The position numbers and the translations under genes are program-made. Positions 26,017 to 35,137 of a stretch of 64,000 nucleotides of DNA are shown piece after piece (position 1 is the stretch's first letter; each line of letters starts with the position of its first letter). The stretch is from Anaerococcus porci (lineage in GTDB: Bacteria > Bacillota > Clostridia > Tissierellales > Peptoniphilaceae). The stretch covers positions 62,001 through 126,000 of the forward strand of contig NZ_VULQ01000002.1 in NCBI RefSeq assembly GCF_009696575.1. Reading direction: 5' to 3'. The notes under the pieces were generated by a model. That model was not told the origin of the DNA, did no database searches, and worked only from the letters and a program-made list of their open reading frames with translations.

Positions 26017-27081
26017 TTAATTAAAAATATACTTATCTTGTATCTTAAATGATACTAAGAATATAAGGCTATCTACTCCTATCTTTATAATAGATGAATC
26101 TAAATTTATCATATAATATATCTTATCTACTAAAAATGCAGATAATATTAATTGACTTAACCATAGAAAAATATATTTAAGAAATACGTTCTTATGATTG
26201 ACATCATCATTAAAAACCAAGTTTTTATTTACTGTATAATTAAATAAGCCAGAAATAATCCTAGCAACTATCGTTGAAATCCATATGATAGGTGAAAAGC
26301 TTGTAAACATATTCTTTAAGATTTTTACAAGTAATGTATATGAACTTATATCTACTATCCAAGATGAAATAGATGATAAGATAAATTTAAAAAATGTCTT
26401 AAACATCACTAAATAAATCTTAAAAGAATCTTTTATTGGATTAAAATGGGTTTCACTATTGTTGTCAAAATATACTGTTTTTATAGGAATTTCTTCAATT
26501 TCTATATCATTTTTTGAAGAGTAGATAAGCATATTTATCTCATATTCAAATCTCTCGCCTTCAAGATCTAAGAAATCTTCTAAATGTTTTTTTGATATTG
26601 CTCTGAGACCTGTTTGAGTATCATAAATTTTATCACCAAACATAATTTTATAAACAAAGCTAGTTATTTTATTTCCAAATGCACTTTTAAAAGGAACATT
26701 ATCTTTATTAAAATTTCTAGAGCCTAAATAAAGTTTATTTTCTTTTGATAGTCTAAGAATATTAGCTATATTTTCAATATCAGATACATTGTGTTGACCA
26801 TCTGAATCTGCTGTTATGACATAAGAAAAATCATTGTAATTATTTAATATATAATTAAAAGAATTCTTTAATGCTCTTCCTTTCCCAAAATTTTTATAGT
26901 GCTTAAATATTTCTACACCCTTACATTTTAAATCGTCGAAAAATTTTTCATAATCTTTACTACAGCCATCATCCACTATTAAAATTCTTTCAAATCCTTT
27001 TTTCCTTAAATCATTTATGTAGTTAAATAGAATTTCTTTAGGTGGATTTAGGGCTGGTATTAATATTATAATATCCTTCAT
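26017..27081 (-). CDS. GT2 polyprenyl-phosphate glycosyltransferase fused to a GtrA flippase-like domain
   Basis: 354 residues. The N-terminal GT2 domain (1-220) has ILIPALNPP, LIVDDGCSKDY, the DxD-type ITADSDGQHN, and DTQTGLRAISK, as in DPM1/GtrB enzymes that make Und-P-hexose. The C-terminal part (230-354) has four membrane spans with GtrA signatures, including SSWIVDISSYTLLVKIL and SGLFNYTVNKNLVF. The same chain would therefore make the lipid-linked sugar and help flip it, and the neighbouring GT-C-like protein would be the acceptor-specific transferase. The pair reads as one operon downstream of the tRNA-Leu terminator. Confidence 0.85.
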   Translation of the reverse strand: MKDIIILIPALNPPKEILFNYINDLRKKGFERILIVDDGCSKDYEKFFDDLKCKGVEIFKHYKNFGKGRALKNSFNYILNNYNDFSYVITADSDGQHNVSDIENIANILRLSKENKLYLGSRNFNKDNVPFKSAFGNKITSFVYKIMFGDKIYDTQTGLRAISKKHLEDFLDLEGERFEYEINMLIYSSKNDIEIEEIPIKTVYFDNNSETHFNPIKDSFKIYLVMFKTFFKFILSSISSWIVDISSYTLLVKILKNMFTSFSPIIWISTIVARIISGLFNYTVNKNLVFNDDVNHKNVFLKYIFLWLSQLILSAFLVDKIYYMINLDSSIIKIGVDSLIFLVSFKIQDKYIFN

Positions 27082-27116
27082 AATTTCCTTACTTTTTTTC
27101 TTATCATTTTCATTCT

Positions 27117-27141
27117 AAAACAAAAGCAGGCCTAAGCCTGC
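27117..27141 (-). terminator. Terminator after tRNA-Leu(CAA)
   Basis: Minus strand GCAGG/CCTGC stem with a CTTAGG loop that extends the pairing, followed by TTTTGTTTT. Confidence 0.7.
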
Positions 27142-27165
27142 AAACATGGAAAAATAAAAAATCAA

Positions 27166-27252
27166 TGGTGCTGGTGGTGGGACTTGAACCCACACGCTCC
27201 GAAAAGCAACAGAGTTTGAGTCTGTCTCGTCTGCCAATTCCGACACACCAGC
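27166..27252 (-). tRNA. tRNA-Leu (anticodon CAA)
   Basis: Acceptor GCTGGTG/CACCAGC, anticodon stem ACAGA/TCTGT around CTCAAAC (anticodon CAA), long variable arm TGCTTTTCGGAGCGT, T arm GTGGGTTCAAGTCCCAC, encoded CCA at 27166-27168. Confidence 0.96.
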
Positions 27253-27303
27253 ATTAATAATACTTGTATATTATATCATTAATTAAAACTCCTTGCAAAT
27301 TTT

Positions 27304-27897
27304 TTATAATTTTCTAAAATCTTTTATGTCTTTATAAAGCTTTCTTAACTTCACTCTAATTTCTTTTGCATTTCTAGAATAGTAAAATTTAATTCCTAAT
27401 ATTGCACAAGTTATTCCCAATATCGATCCTACAATAACATCTGAAGGATAGTGAACATAGAGATATAATCTAGAAAATGCTATTAAAAACGTAAGTATTG
27501 TTGCCATTATATTTATCGTTTTTGATTTAGAAAACAAGAGTATTACTGTAAGCATACAAAATGAAATTGCTGCATGTCCAGATGGAAAGGATGGATCGGT
27601 TGGCTTCAGTATCAAAAGCTTTATTCCATCAACTATCTCAAAAGGTCTTGCCCTATCAAACAAAGGTTTTAATATTAAATTTACTATTATAGTATTTACA
27701 ATTAAGGAAAAAATCATTATTTTTCCTATATTTTTATACTCTTTTGTTGTAAGAAATATTAATATCAACAATATCCAAAATATACCCATATTACCAAGAG
27801 CTGTTATACTCGTCATAAGGTTATCTAATAAAGGTGATTTTAGAGTATTTTGTATAAAATTTAATATTGATATATCTATTTTAGTTATAAAACCCAT
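27304..27897 (-). CDS. PAP2-family membrane phosphatase (undecaprenyl-diphosphatase-like)
   Basis: 197 residues with five to six membrane spans. The three PAP2 signature motifs are present: K-x5-6-RP as KPLFDRARP, PSGH as PSFPSGHAA, and SR-x5-H-x3-D as SRLYLYVHYPSD. Family members dephosphorylate lipid diphosphates, in Firmicutes often undecaprenyl diphosphate (BcrC-like), recycling the carrier used by peptidoglycan and wall glycosylation. It sits near the Und-P glycosylation genes but is transcribed separately. A role in phosphatidylglycerophosphate dephosphorylation cannot be excluded. Confidence 0.87.
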   Translation of the reverse strand: MGFITKIDISILNFIQNTLKSPLLDNLMTSITALGNMGIFWILLILIFLTTKEYKNIGKIMIFSLIVNTIIVNLILKPLFDRARPFEIVDGIKLLILKPTDPSFPSGHAAISFCMLTVILLFSKSKTINIMATILTFLIAFSRLYLYVHYPSDVIVGSILGITCAILGIKFYYSRNAKEIRVKLRKLYKDIKDFRKL

Positions 27898-27944
27898 ATT
27901 AACTCCTCAGCAAATACTATTATTATTTTATCACAAATCAAATA

Positions 27945-27970
27945 ATAAAAAAAGGCTCAGTTGAGCCTTT
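27945..27970 (-). terminator. Terminator of the CapA-family gene
   Basis: Minus strand AAAGGCTCA/TGAGCCTTT stem followed by TTTTTTT, just past the capA-like stop codon. Confidence 0.85.
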
Positions 27971-27973
27971 CTT

Positions 27974-29248
27974 TTAGTCCACTTTAGTATTAATCGTATC
28001 TGTGACCATTGAGTCAGCCTGCCTAATTCTTTCTCTTTGAACTTCATCTACTTGGTCATAATATTTTCCGCCTTCAAGAAAATCAGTTGTATTATATACT
28101 TTTGCATATGCGCCATAATCATCATATCCATGGCCTACCCATATAGGATAAAATTCTACCTTATCAAGTCTAATTTCACCAGTAGCAATATTTTTTTCAA
28201 CTCTAATATCAAAGGCTACAGTTTGTTCAGTTCTAATATCTCCCAAGCCTTCTAATGATTGCATGGAAATAAAATTACCACATGAGTATGCAATATATCC
28301 TTCTCTTCCATCTTTTGCTTTATATGATTCTGCTGGTTGAACTACATGAGGATGGTTTCCTATGACAATATTTGCTCCCCATTCTATCATATTTCTTCCA
28401 AGTTCTACTTGAGCTTGACTAGGGTAAGATTCATATTCATTTCCCCAATGTGGATAACAAATTATTAAATCTGCCTTATTTTTCTTGGCATCTTCTATAT
28501 CATTTTTAATTAATTCGGAATCTAAATAATTTATTAAATCTTCTGGTTCATTTTCTGTAATAATAGATTCAAGACCATTTATACCATAAGTATAGGAAAG
28601 AACTGCCAATTTTATATTTCCTACATTCCTATATAAAATTCTATCTCCATTCTTAATTCTTGTCCCAACATGGTCTATATCATTTTTATCCATATAAGAT
28701 ATAGTGTCGAATATTCCCTTTTCTCCTGAATCTGCGGAATGATTATTTGCAGTAGTTAAGATGTCAAATCCAGTATCTTTTATATCTTTAATATAATCTA
28801 CTGGTGTGGTAAACATAGGATATCCTGATGCTTCCTTGTCAGGATTTACTGAAGTTTCAAAATTACCTATTGAAATATCAGAATCACTCACAAAATCTTT
28901 AATATATGAAAATTGACTAGAAAAGTCATAAGCTGTTTGACCTGTTGAATAAAAAGCATGATTTACTTGTGACATATGAGCCATTATATCTCCAAATGCT
29001 TTTATTCTTATTTTTTCTATATTATTATTCTTCTTATTTTCTTTATCATTTACTATTTTGGTTGAAATATTTGACTTATAATCTTTATCACTTGTTTTTT
29101 CAGGATTTTTTATATCATCAATTAGCTTTACAATACTTACGACTTCTTTTGAATTGATTTTTTCTTCATTTTTTACTTTACATGATGATAAAGAAAAAAA
29201 TATCAAAGAAAATAATAAGATTTTTATAATTTTTCTAGTATATTTCAC
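27974..29248 (-). CDS. CapA/PgsA-family metallophosphatase-like lipoprotein
   Basis: 424 residues. The signal sequence ends in lipobox LSSC, so it is anchored outside the membrane, followed by a Lys/Asn-rich linker to about residue 80. The CapA domain has GDIMAHMSQ, TTANNHSADSGEKG, CYPHWGNEYES and IGNHPHVVQP, the conserved metal-site motifs of this calcineurin-like family. CapA proteins take part in poly-gamma-glutamate capsule synthesis, but many lone copies exist with unknown substrate; no capBCE genes are seen here. The start is GTG at 29248 with AAAGGAAA before it. Confidence 0.85.
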   Translation of the reverse strand: MKYTRKIIKILLFSLIFFSLSSCKVKNEEKINSKEVVSIVKLIDDIKNPEKTSDKDYKSNISTKIVNDKENKKNNNIEKIRIKAFGDIMAHMSQVNHAFYSTGQTAYDFSSQFSYIKDFVSDSDISIGNFETSVNPDKEASGYPMFTTPVDYIKDIKDTGFDILTTANNHSADSGEKGIFDTISYMDKNDIDHVGTRIKNGDRILYRNVGNIKLAVLSYTYGINGLESIITENEPEDLINYLDSELIKNDIEDAKKNKADLIICYPHWGNEYESYPSQAQVELGRNMIEWGANIVIGNHPHVVQPAESYKAKDGREGYIAYSCGNFISMQSLEGLGDIRTEQTVAFDIRVEKNIATGEIRLDKVEFYPIWVGHGYDDYGAYAKVYNTTDFLEGGKYYDQVDEVQRERIRQADSMVTDTINTKVD

Positions 29249-29296
29249 ATGATTTTCCTTTTTTATCTATAATATAACAAAGTTTTGTTGATTTTC

Positions 29297-30613
29297 CTAA
29301 AATGATATTTGATATCTTATAGCTATAATGCATAAAATTAAGGCCATTGGTACATACAAGTATCTACCAAGATAATACCAAGCGTTTTTATGTTTTATCT
29401 TAGTACCCTTATTTATCTCATCTAAAAGATCTTCTTTTTTCATAACCCAAAACCATGATATTGCACCCATTATAGCAGATATAGGGAGTATATAGATTGT
29501 AACAAAATTCATCCAAACTCCCCATTTAGCTATAGGGTGTAAAAATAATCCTGCCATTAATACTATTGCCATTAATACTACTAAAACTAAATTTCTATTT
29601 AAATTATTAAATTTAGATGTAATAGCTTCTGCCACAGTTTCAATCATAGACTGAACAGATAGAACTCCTGCGAATACTATAGCTATATAAAGAATAACCG
29701 CAAATAATCTTCCTCCAGATATATTTTGTAAAACTTTAGGTAAAACTACAAAAATAAGCTTTGGTCCTTCTGACTGAGAAAATCCAAATGCAAATGTTGC
29801 TGGAAGCATAACAAATGACGAAAGCATTGCTGCAATAGTATCAAGTACAGCGGTTATAGTAGAATTATGAACTATATCTTCACTTTCAGGAAGGTAGGAG
29901 CCATAAACTACCATAACTGTTGATACAAGAGATAGGGAGAAAAATGCCTGTCCCATAGCTGCAATCCACAATTTTATATCAAACAATTTGCTTACATCCA
30001 TACTAAAAATAAACTTATAACCTTCAAACGCCTTATCTAAAAAAGCAATTCTTACTGCTAAAAGTATAAATAAAATAAAAAATAAAGGCATCATAAATGA
30101 GTTAGTTTTCTCTATACCTTTAGTTCCATATGCAAGTGTTAAAAAAACTATAATTACTAGTAAAAGATGTTCTTTTAATAAGACAAAATCTTTAGTAGAT
30201 ATTGACTCAAACCACACATTTGAATCAGTACTCAATAGACTTCCATTTATTGAATCTAAAAGAGCTTTTAGTACATAAGTTATAACAACTGTATAACCTA
30301 TTGCTAAAAGAAAAACTCCAATTAAAGGAATCCACCTAATAATTTTTCCTACTTTTTCATTACCCCTACTTTTCCAAACACTTTTAAAAACACCCATAGG
30401 GCCTGACTTATACTTCCTACCCACCGCACTTTCAGCAGCAAGTCCTACTCTTCCAAATATAAATACAAAAAATAGATAGGGAATTAAAAAGGAGAGTCCT
30501 CCATTCATTCCAAGCTTATAAGGAAAAGCCCACACGTTGGCAAGGCCTACTGCGCTTCCAACACAAGCCATAATAAATCCCCACTTATTAGTAAATTTTC
30601 CATTATTTTCCAT
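29297..30613 (-). CDS. Sodium-dependent transporter, NSS/SNF family (copy 2)
   Basis: About 438 residues, 11-12 membrane spans of the LeuT fold. TM1 reads SAVGLANVWAFPYK, close to the family GLGN-x-x-RFP signature but with Ala where LeuT has its gate Arg30. The family imports amino acids or related compounds with Na+. It is paralogous to the gene immediately upstream. I chose ATG 30613, with TGGAGAA in front, over an ATG at 30625 that overlaps the preceding stop. The sodium gradient could come from Rnf if that complex pumps Na+; ion specificity is not readable here. Confidence 0.88.
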   Translation of the reverse strand: MENNGKFTNKWGFIMACVGSAVGLANVWAFPYKLGMNGGLSFLIPYLFFVFIFGRVGLAAESAVGRKYKSGPMGVFKSVWKSRGNEKVGKIIRWIPLIGVFLLAIGYTVVITYVLKALLDSINGSLLSTDSNVWFESISTKDFVLLKEHLLLVIIVFLTLAYGTKGIEKTNSFMMPLFFILFILLAVRIAFLDKAFEGYKFIFSMDVSKLFDIKLWIAAMGQAFFSLSLVSTVMVVYGSYLPESEDIVHNSTITAVLDTIAAMLSSFVMLPATFAFGFSQSEGPKLIFVVLPKVLQNISGGRLFAVILYIAIVFAGVLSVQSMIETVAEAITSKFNNLNRNLVLVVLMAIVLMAGLFLHPIAKWGVWMNFVTIYILPISAIMGAISWFWVMKKEDLLDEINKGTKIKHKNAWYYLGRYLYVPMALILCIIAIRYQISF

Positions 30614-30624
30614 AAAATTCTCCA

Positions 30625-31947
30625 TTAAAATGTTACTTTAAATACTAAGGCTAAAACTGATAAAATAATTGCTATTGGTACATATACATATCTTCCAAGC
30701 CTATACCATTTAAGAGAAACTTTCTTATCTGCTCCTTGGTTAACTTCATCCAATAATTCTTCCTTTTTCCAAAAATAAAACCAAGTTATAGCTCCTATAG
30801 ATGCACCTATAGGTATAATATAAATGGAAACAAGATCCATCCAAGGTCCCCACTCATTTATTGTTTCCATATTAACTCCTACTATAAAAGTTATAAGACC
30901 AATAATAGTTAAGGCTTTAATTCTACTTATTTTCTTAAATCTATGCATTATTGATTCTACAATCACTTCAAACATATTTTGAAGGGAAGATACACCTGCA
31001 AAAATAACAGCTGTGTAAAGTATGATTGCAAATATACGACCACCTTTTATATTTTGTAAAACAGTTGGTAATACTTCAAATAAAAGTCCTGGTCCACCAG
31101 CTTGTTCTAGGCCAAAAACCAATACAGAAGGCACAATTACACACGATGATAAAAGTGCTGCGAGAGTATCAAATATAGCTGTTGACTTTGTTACAGATAT
31201 TATATCCTCATCCCTATTTAGATAAGAACCACAAACAATCATCCCACTACCTGTTACAGAAAGAGAAAAGAAAGCTTGTCCCATGGCATTAACCATAGTT
31301 TTAAGATTTAACTTATCTAAATCTAGCCTAAACATATACTTATATCCCTCTAAAGCATTAGGTAAAGAAAGAATATAAATTGCTATAATTACAAATAAAA
31401 TAAAAAATGCTGGCATCATAATTTTATTGGACTTCTCTATTGTATGAGCTCCCTTTAAACAAGTAAAAAGTGTTACTGCTATAATTATAAAATGATAAAA
31501 AACAACTGAATAATCTTTTTGTGAAAAAGATTCAAACCAATCTTTACTATTTCTTACTAGAAGTTCACCACTTAAAGAATCTACCAAGGCCTTTAATACG
31601 TAAGTTACAATTACTGCATAACCTATAGCTATAAATAGCGAACCTATTAGAGGAATAAATCCAATATTTCTACTTATAAAACTATGTTTTTCATTATTTT
31701 TCTTGGAGTTTAAAGCATACTCATAAGAACCTAGAGTTCCTGTTTCAGCTCTTCTACCTATTGCAAATTCACTAGATAAACCTACATAGGCAAAAATGGA
31801 TACAAACACCAAATAAAACAAGAGAAAGATTAGACCTCCGTCTTGAAACTTATAAGGAAAGCCCCAGACATTCGCCATTCCAACTGCACTTCCTACCGCC
31901 GTTAGGATAAAACCTAATCTAGACGAGAATTTTCTTTCATTGTTCAT
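30625..31947 (-). CDS. Sodium-dependent transporter, NSS/SNF family (copy 1)
   Basis: 440 residues, 11-12 membrane spans. TM1 reads SAVGMANVWGFPYK, with Gly at the position of the LeuT gate arginine. It shares the Gly-rich TM1, the YVLKALVDSLSG loop, GQAFFSLS in TM6-7 and the C-terminal WYRLGRYVYVP ending with copy 2. Tandem duplication followed by divergence is likely, and a heteromeric or substrate-split pair is possible. TM6 carries the substrate-site pattern MGQAFFSLS expected in bacterial NSS. The substrate is unknown. Confidence 0.88.
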   Translation of the reverse strand: MNNERKFSSRLGFILTAVGSAVGMANVWGFPYKFQDGGLIFLLFYLVFVSIFAYVGLSSEFAIGRRAETGTLGSYEYALNSKKNNEKHSFISRNIGFIPLIGSLFIAIGYAVIVTYVLKALVDSLSGELLVRNSKDWFESFSQKDYSVVFYHFIIIAVTLFTCLKGAHTIEKSNKIMMPAFFILFVIIAIYILSLPNALEGYKYMFRLDLDKLNLKTMVNAMGQAFFSLSVTGSGMIVCGSYLNRDEDIISVTKSTAIFDTLAALLSSCVIVPSVLVFGLEQAGGPGLLFEVLPTVLQNIKGGRIFAIILYTAVIFAGVSSLQNMFEVIVESIMHRFKKISRIKALTIIGLITFIVGVNMETINEWGPWMDLVSIYIIPIGASIGAITWFYFWKKEELLDEVNQGADKKVSLKWYRLGRYVYVPIAIILSVLALVFKVTF

Positions 31948-32010
31948 ATTTAACTCCTTTACTTTAACACACCAAGGTGTCGGCGTGCTATTGAACTTTT
32001 TTTATTATAT
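31948..32010 (-). promoter_or_regulatory. Leader/promoter region of the NSS pair
   Basis: A minus strand TATAAT (about 32005-32010) without a good -35 precedes a short leader containing the palindrome ACACCTTGGTGT, then AAGGAG before the ATG. The palindrome could be an operator; I cannot name a regulator. Confidence 0.35.
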
Positions 32011-32033
32011 CATAAGAAGTTAAAATATGGTAA

Positions 32034-32396
32034 TTAATTTGGCTTAAAAAAAGAAAATCTTCCTATAGCAATAAGTTTGCAATTGTCATCAAATACATCA
32101 CAATCTATATTTACAATATGTCTACCCTTCTTTCTAACATTACATTTTGCATATAAATAAGCTGTATCATGGGCTGGTCTTAAAAAATTTGTATAGCCTT
32201 CAGTTGTTACAATTTCTACTTCACCAAAAATTTCAGATGCTTTCTTACCACATGCCGTATCAATTAGGGTCATAATAACCCCTCCATGAACTATATTATT
32301 AATATTTAGACAATAATTTTTTATAGGTATTCTGGTTAAGATTTCCCCATCCTTATCTTTTATATATTCTATTTCAAGATAATCAACAAAATTCAT
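32034..32396 (-). CDS. PaaI-type hotdog thioesterase
   Basis: 120 residues, one hotdog fold. The conserved helix motif is NINNIVHGGVIMTLIDTACG, matching the N-x-x-x-x-x-HGG-x-x-x-x-L-x-D pattern of PaaI thioesterases. These hydrolyse acyl- or aryl-CoA; the physiological substrate cannot be predicted. It is divergently transcribed from the lipid kinase gene, with a 90-base intergenic region. Confidence 0.85.
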   Translation of the reverse strand: MNFVDYLEIEYIKDKDGEILTRIPIKNYCLNINNIVHGGVIMTLIDTACGKKASEIFGEVEIVTTEGYTNFLRPAHDTAYLYAKCNVRKKGRHIVNIDCDVFDDNCKLIAIGRFSFFKPN

Positions 32397-32489
32397 CTTA
32401 TCTCCTTTCTATACTTTAGATTTTATTATAACATTTTTTTATAAAACATTTTACTCATGTTATAATAGTTCTATATTTGATGGTGATTT

Positions 32490-33398
32490 ATGGAAAAAAT
32501 ATTATATATCCTATCATCAAAGTCTGGTAAAACTGAATTTGATATAGGAAAAAATGATTTAAAAAAACTTTATAAAAATAGAAAAAACGATGTTAAAATC
32601 ATAGAAACAAACTATAAAAATCACGCTAAAATTGCGACTTATGATTTTATTAAATCTAACAAGGATGTTAAAAAAGCTATTATTGTTGCAGGCGGAGATG
32701 GTTCTTTAAATGAAATCGCTGAAATTATTTATAAATATGATAGAAATAATTCATCTTTAGGACTCATACCAATGGGAACTGCTAATGATTTTTCTAAAAA
32801 TTTCTCTTACAAGAATTTTTCAATCAATAGTCTATTAAATTTCAAAAATAAAAAGATTGACTTAATTAAGGTAAATAATTCAATATGCATAAATGTTCTA
32901 TCATTAGGTTTTGACACTATTGTTTTAGAGAATGCTTACAAGATTCTCGATAAAAATCCAAATCTTGGAAAAAAAGCCTATCTACTTGGAGTTTTAAAAT
33001 CTATTCCCAAGATTTCTTATAAAGACCTATATTTAAAATTAGAAGATGATAAGGGAAATATGTTAAAATTCAATGATAAGTTTCTTTTATCAGCTATTTG
33101 CAATGGTGGATTTTATGGATCTGGTTTTAACCCAGCTCCATCTGCAAAAGTTGATGATGGAGTTTTAAATTTAGTTTATGCTAAAAAAATACCAACATTG
33201 CTGCTTCCATCTCTTATAGTCAGATATAAGTATGGAAAACTTGAAAATTCAAAGTATCTTAAGGAAATAAAGGTTAAAAAAGGTCTTATAAAAGCAAAAG
33301 AGGATATTCTTGCAAATATTGATGGAGAAATTTTCAAATCTAATAATATTGAATTTGAAATCATAGAAAAAGCAATTAATTGGATATATTTTAATTAA
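32490..33398 (+). CDS. Diacylglycerol kinase-family lipid kinase
   Basis: 302 residues of the DgkB/YegS family. The catalytic domain has AIIVAGGDGSLNEIAE (nucleotide loop) and LIPMGTANDFSKN, followed by the beta-sandwich domain with ISAICNGGFYGSGFNPAPSA, VDDGVLNLV and IDGEIF. It likely phosphorylates diacylglycerol or a related lipid, returning it to phospholipid or teichoic-acid metabolism. It is a lone plus-strand gene between a thioesterase and the lysine operon, and it ends in a hairpin shared with the convergent ddh. Confidence 0.88.
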   Translation: MEKILYILSSKSGKTEFDIGKNDLKKLYKNRKNDVKIIETNYKNHAKIATYDFIKSNKDVKKAIIVAGGDGSLNEIAEIIYKYDRNNSSLGLIPMGTANDFSKNFSYKNFSINSLLNFKNKKIDLIKVNNSICINVLSLGFDTIVLENAYKILDKNPNLGKKAYLLGVLKSIPKISYKDLYLKLEDDKGNMLKFNDKFLLSAICNGGFYGSGFNPAPSAKVDDGVLNLVYAKKIPTLLLPSLIVRYKYGKLENSKYLKEIKVKKGLIKAKEDILANIDGEIFKSNNIEFEIIEKAINWIYFN

Positions 33399-33422
33399 AA
33401 ATTGGCCAAAAGGCCAATTTTT
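33397..33422. terminator. Bidirectional terminator between the lipid kinase gene and ddh
   Basis: Stem AAAATTGGCC/GGCCAATTTT with AAAA loop. The flanking A and T runs let it work in both directions. Confidence 0.85.
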
Positions 33423-34377
33423 AAATATTTTCTTTTAAAAGTTTGTCATAATCTTTTTTAGATAAGTATTTTGGTGCTATATCAAGTACTGTATAAGCAC
33501 CATATTTTTCTTCTTTATTGAATCTATAAATAGCCCTAGCATAGGCTAAATCTACTGCTGCTGTAAAATCAGGATTACTATCAAGATCAAGTCTAAATTC
33601 AATGGTTGATAGGTTATTATTAGCCGACTTACCACTTCTAATTACTCTTCCTCCATGAGGCATTCCCTTGTGATTTCTGTTGAGTTCATCTTGACTTATA
33701 AAATGAACACTTGTTTCATACTTATCAAAGTAATTAGGGATTGACTTTATTTCTTTTTCTAATTCTTTTAGGTCATATCCTTCTTTGGCTACTGCAAAAA
33801 CCTCTCTTACATGAGCATCTTCTGCTTTAAATTCTAAATTTTCACCATTTTTTACCTTTTCAATGTAGTCTTCCTTTGGAATAGTATATTGACTTGCATC
33901 AGCTATACCATCTATTGATCTTACTGCAGCAGAGTGTCCTTGACTTATACCCTTTCCCCAGAAAGTATAGGTATTTCCGTCCTCAAGTACTGACTCAGCA
34001 TAGGTTCTAATTAAAGAAAATAAACCTGGATCCCAACCTGTTGATATTAATGCTGTCTTTTTATTATCTTTTGCTAGTTTATCCATTTCTTTATAGTAAT
34101 CATAGATTTTTTTATGTGTATCAAAGCTATCAACAGTATTAAAATTTTCAATCAACTTAGGGGCTTGAATAAGTATATCTTTATCAGATGAACCACAAAG
34201 TATCAATACATCTATATCATCCTTATAATCATTAATATCATCTAATAAATAAAACTTATCTTCCTTTAAGTCTCTCCTTGTAAATATTCCAAAAAGTTCC
34301 ATATCATCTGATCTTTTTATGAGACTTTCACATGATTTCCCTAAATTTCCATAACCAACTATTCCTATTCTTATCAT
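33421..34377 (-). CDS. ddh: meso-Diaminopimelate dehydrogenase
   Basis: 318 residues. The N-terminal NADP-binding Rossmann motif is IGIVGYGNLGKS. STGWDPGLFSLIR, WGKGISQGHSAAVRSIDGI and MPHGGRVIRSG-type sequences are diagnostic for Ddh. It converts tetrahydrodipicolinate, NADPH and ammonia into meso-DAP in one step, replacing the dapD/C/E/F branch, none of which is seen here. It is the last gene of lysA-asd-dapA-dapB-ddh, one base after dapB. Confidence 0.95.
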   Translation of the reverse strand: MIRIGIVGYGNLGKSCESLIKRSDDMELFGIFTRRDLKEDKFYLLDDINDYKDDIDVLILCGSSDKDILIQAPKLIENFNTVDSFDTHKKIYDYYKEMDKLAKDNKKTALISTGWDPGLFSLIRTYAESVLEDGNTYTFWGKGISQGHSAAVRSIDGIADASQYTIPKEDYIEKVKNGENLEFKAEDAHVREVFAVAKEGYDLKELEKEIKSIPNYFDKYETSVHFISQDELNRNHKGMPHGGRVIRSGKSANNNLSTIEFRLDLDSNPDFTAAVDLAYARAIYRFNKEEKYGAYTVLDIAPKYLSKKDYDKLLKENI

Positions 34378-34378
34378 A

Positions 34379-35137
34379 TTATTCTCCTATATTTAAAATT
34401 TCTTTTATATCTATTAAACCATTTTCTTTATCTAAAATATACTTTGCTGCCTTTAAAGCACCTATGGCAAATATTTTTTTGCTTTGAGCGTGATGAGATA
34501 TACTTACTACTTCATCAAGACCTGCAAAAACTACTTCATGGTCACCATTTATACTTCCAGCTCTTAAAGAATGGATGCCAACTTCATTTGGATTTCTACT
34601 ATCAGAAAATCCTTCTCTTCCATAAAGCTTAGAAAGTTTATTATCCCTTGCTTCATTTACAGCATCAAAAAGAATGTTTGCAGTCCCACTAGGTGCATCC
34701 CTTTTTTTATTATGATGAGCTTCAATAATTTCAATCTCAAAACCATCTAAAAGTTTTGATAATAGTTTTGATACATATACCATTACATTTACGCCTAGCG
34801 AAAAATTTCCAGATTGGACAATAGGAACTTTCTCGCTAGCTTTTTTTATCTTTTCTAGGTCCTTATCATCAAATCCAGTTGATGCAATTACTAATGGAAT
34901 ATTTTTATCTAAGGCTAAGGATAAAATCGAATCAAGACTATCCTTAGATGAAAAATCAATAATTACATCAGATTTTTCTTTTATTTTTTTTATATCAGAA
35001 TAAATAGTAAATTCATCACACACTTTATCTTCTTTAGAAAAACCAGCGCTTACTTTGAAATCTTCTGATTTTTTTATAAGATCAATTAGAACCTCACCCA
35101 TTGCACCTGTTGCACCTGATACCAGTACTCTAATCAT
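34379..35137 (-). CDS. dapB: 4-Hydroxy-tetrahydrodipicolinate reductase
   Basis: 252 residues. Rossmann motif VSGATGAMGEVL, the catalytic EAHHNKKRDAPSGTA segment, and HSLRAGSINGDHEV. It reduces the DapA product to tetrahydrodipicolinate with NAD(P)H. It overlaps dapA by 8 bases and precedes ddh, so the last two steps to meso-DAP are translated together. Confidence 0.95.
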   Translation of the reverse strand: MIRVLVSGATGAMGEVLIDLIKKSEDFKVSAGFSKEDKVCDEFTIYSDIKKIKEKSDVIIDFSSKDSLDSILSLALDKNIPLVIASTGFDDKDLEKIKKASEKVPIVQSGNFSLGVNVMVYVSKLLSKLLDGFEIEIIEAHHNKKRDAPSGTANILFDAVNEARDNKLSKLYGREGFSDSRNPNEVGIHSLRAGSINGDHEVVFAGLDEVVSISHHAQSKKIFAIGALKAAKYILDKENGLIDIKEILNIGE

